A stretch of 5,476 nt of DNA, from the NCBI GenBank assembly GCA_023412175.1, contig JAEYOB010000420.1, positions 1 to 5,476 of the forward strand, in the 5' to 3' direction. Within the stretch, counting starts at the first letter, position 1, and every line of letters starts with the position of its first letter. Shown here piece by piece: positions 5,235 to 5,476 of this stretch. The stretch is from Pseudomonadota bacterium. GTDB lineage: Bacteria > Pseudomonadota > Alphaproteobacteria > Azospirillales > Azospirillaceae. The notes beneath the pieces are model-generated. The model worked only from the letters and a program-made list of their open reading frames with translations, did not search any database and was not told the origin of the DNA. The translations under genes were made by a program, and so were the position numbers.

Positions 5235-5476
5235 CCTGTTCCGCACACTCGCCGCCGTGCCGCTGCTGCTGGCCGGCCCGGCGCTCGCCGCCGAGGCCGA
5301 GCTTCAGGACTGCCTGAAGCAGGCCGAAACCCAACCCGACGCCGCCCTGGAGCGCGCCGCGGGCTGGCAGGCCAAGGGCGGCGGCACCCCGGCCAGGCTC
5401 TGCCACGCGCTGGCGCTGTTCCACCGCGGCGACTTCGCGGACGCTGGCCGGCACCTGGAGGACATCGCCGCCACGC
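5221..5476 (+). CDS. Exported, probably TPR-like protein, N-terminal part (cut by window edge)
   Basis: The first 85 codons of an open plus-strand frame run off the right edge. Residues 1-24 form a good Sec signal peptide: basic start (MIRRNLFR), hydrophobic core (TLAAVPLLLAGP) and an ALA cleavage site after residue 23 or so. This predicts a periplasmic or otherwise exported protein. The mature part contains LCHALALFHRGDFADAGRHLEDIA (60-83), whose A-L-F-x-x-G-D-F-x-x-A pattern resembles one tetratricopeptide repeat, a protein-interaction fold. ATG 5221 has AGGGA 5 bases upstream. An in-frame ATG at 5200, with a G-run before it, would add seven residues (MAECRDA) that weaken the signal peptide, so 5221 is preferred. 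It is divergent from the SDR gene. Exact function is unknown. Confidence 0.8.
   Translation, partial: MIRRNLFRTLAAVPLLLAGPALAAEAELQDCLKQAETQPDAALERAAGWQAKGGGTPARLCHALALFHRGDFADAGRHLEDIAAT

Overview
The window reads as chromosomal DNA of a GC-rich alphaproteobacterium. An Azospirillum-type Rhodospirillales member is my best guess, from the codon usage, a free-standing bacteriohemerythrin, and the style of the DnaN, RecF and SDR proteins. This assignment is an inference from general resemblance, not a database match.

Layout, left to right. On the minus strand lie the 5' part of recF (cut by the left edge) and, upstream of it, complete dnaN; together they form a dnaN-recF replication/repair pair. 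A 160-bp leader separates dnaN from a 557-residue predicted all-helical soluble protein that I do not recognise, also on the minus strand. In many bacteria dnaA sits at that position. Next comes a 242-bp intergenic region (3587-3828), visibly AT-richer than the rest, between this unknown gene and a divergent plus-strand gene for a single-domain bacteriohemerythrin with all seven iron ligands. The hemerythrin gene converges, with only a 4-bp gap, on a minus-strand atypical SDR (NAD-dependent epimerase/dehydratase-like) gene. That gene is in turn divergent from a plus-strand gene for an exported, probably TPR-like protein, cut by the right edge.

Functional picture. DnaN is the sliding clamp that tethers DNA polymerase III. 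RecF loads RecA at gaps, so these two work in the same process. The hemerythrin binds O2 or senses/buffers oxygen or iron in the cytoplasm. The unknown helical protein, the SDR and the exported protein have no evident pathway link to the clamp genes. No mobile element, CRISPR array, tRNA or rRNA is visible.

The most structured non-coding sequence is 3587-3828. It holds a bipartite direct repeat with an exact 42-bp period, a perfect 6-5-6 palindrome over a promoter-like -10, a second imperfect palindrome over the divergent promoter, a pair of 9-base inverted repeats 61 bp apart, and a small hairpin just before the hemerythrin start. I regard this as the best candidate for an undescribed regulatory switch here. 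I see no clear evidence for a novel multi-gene system.
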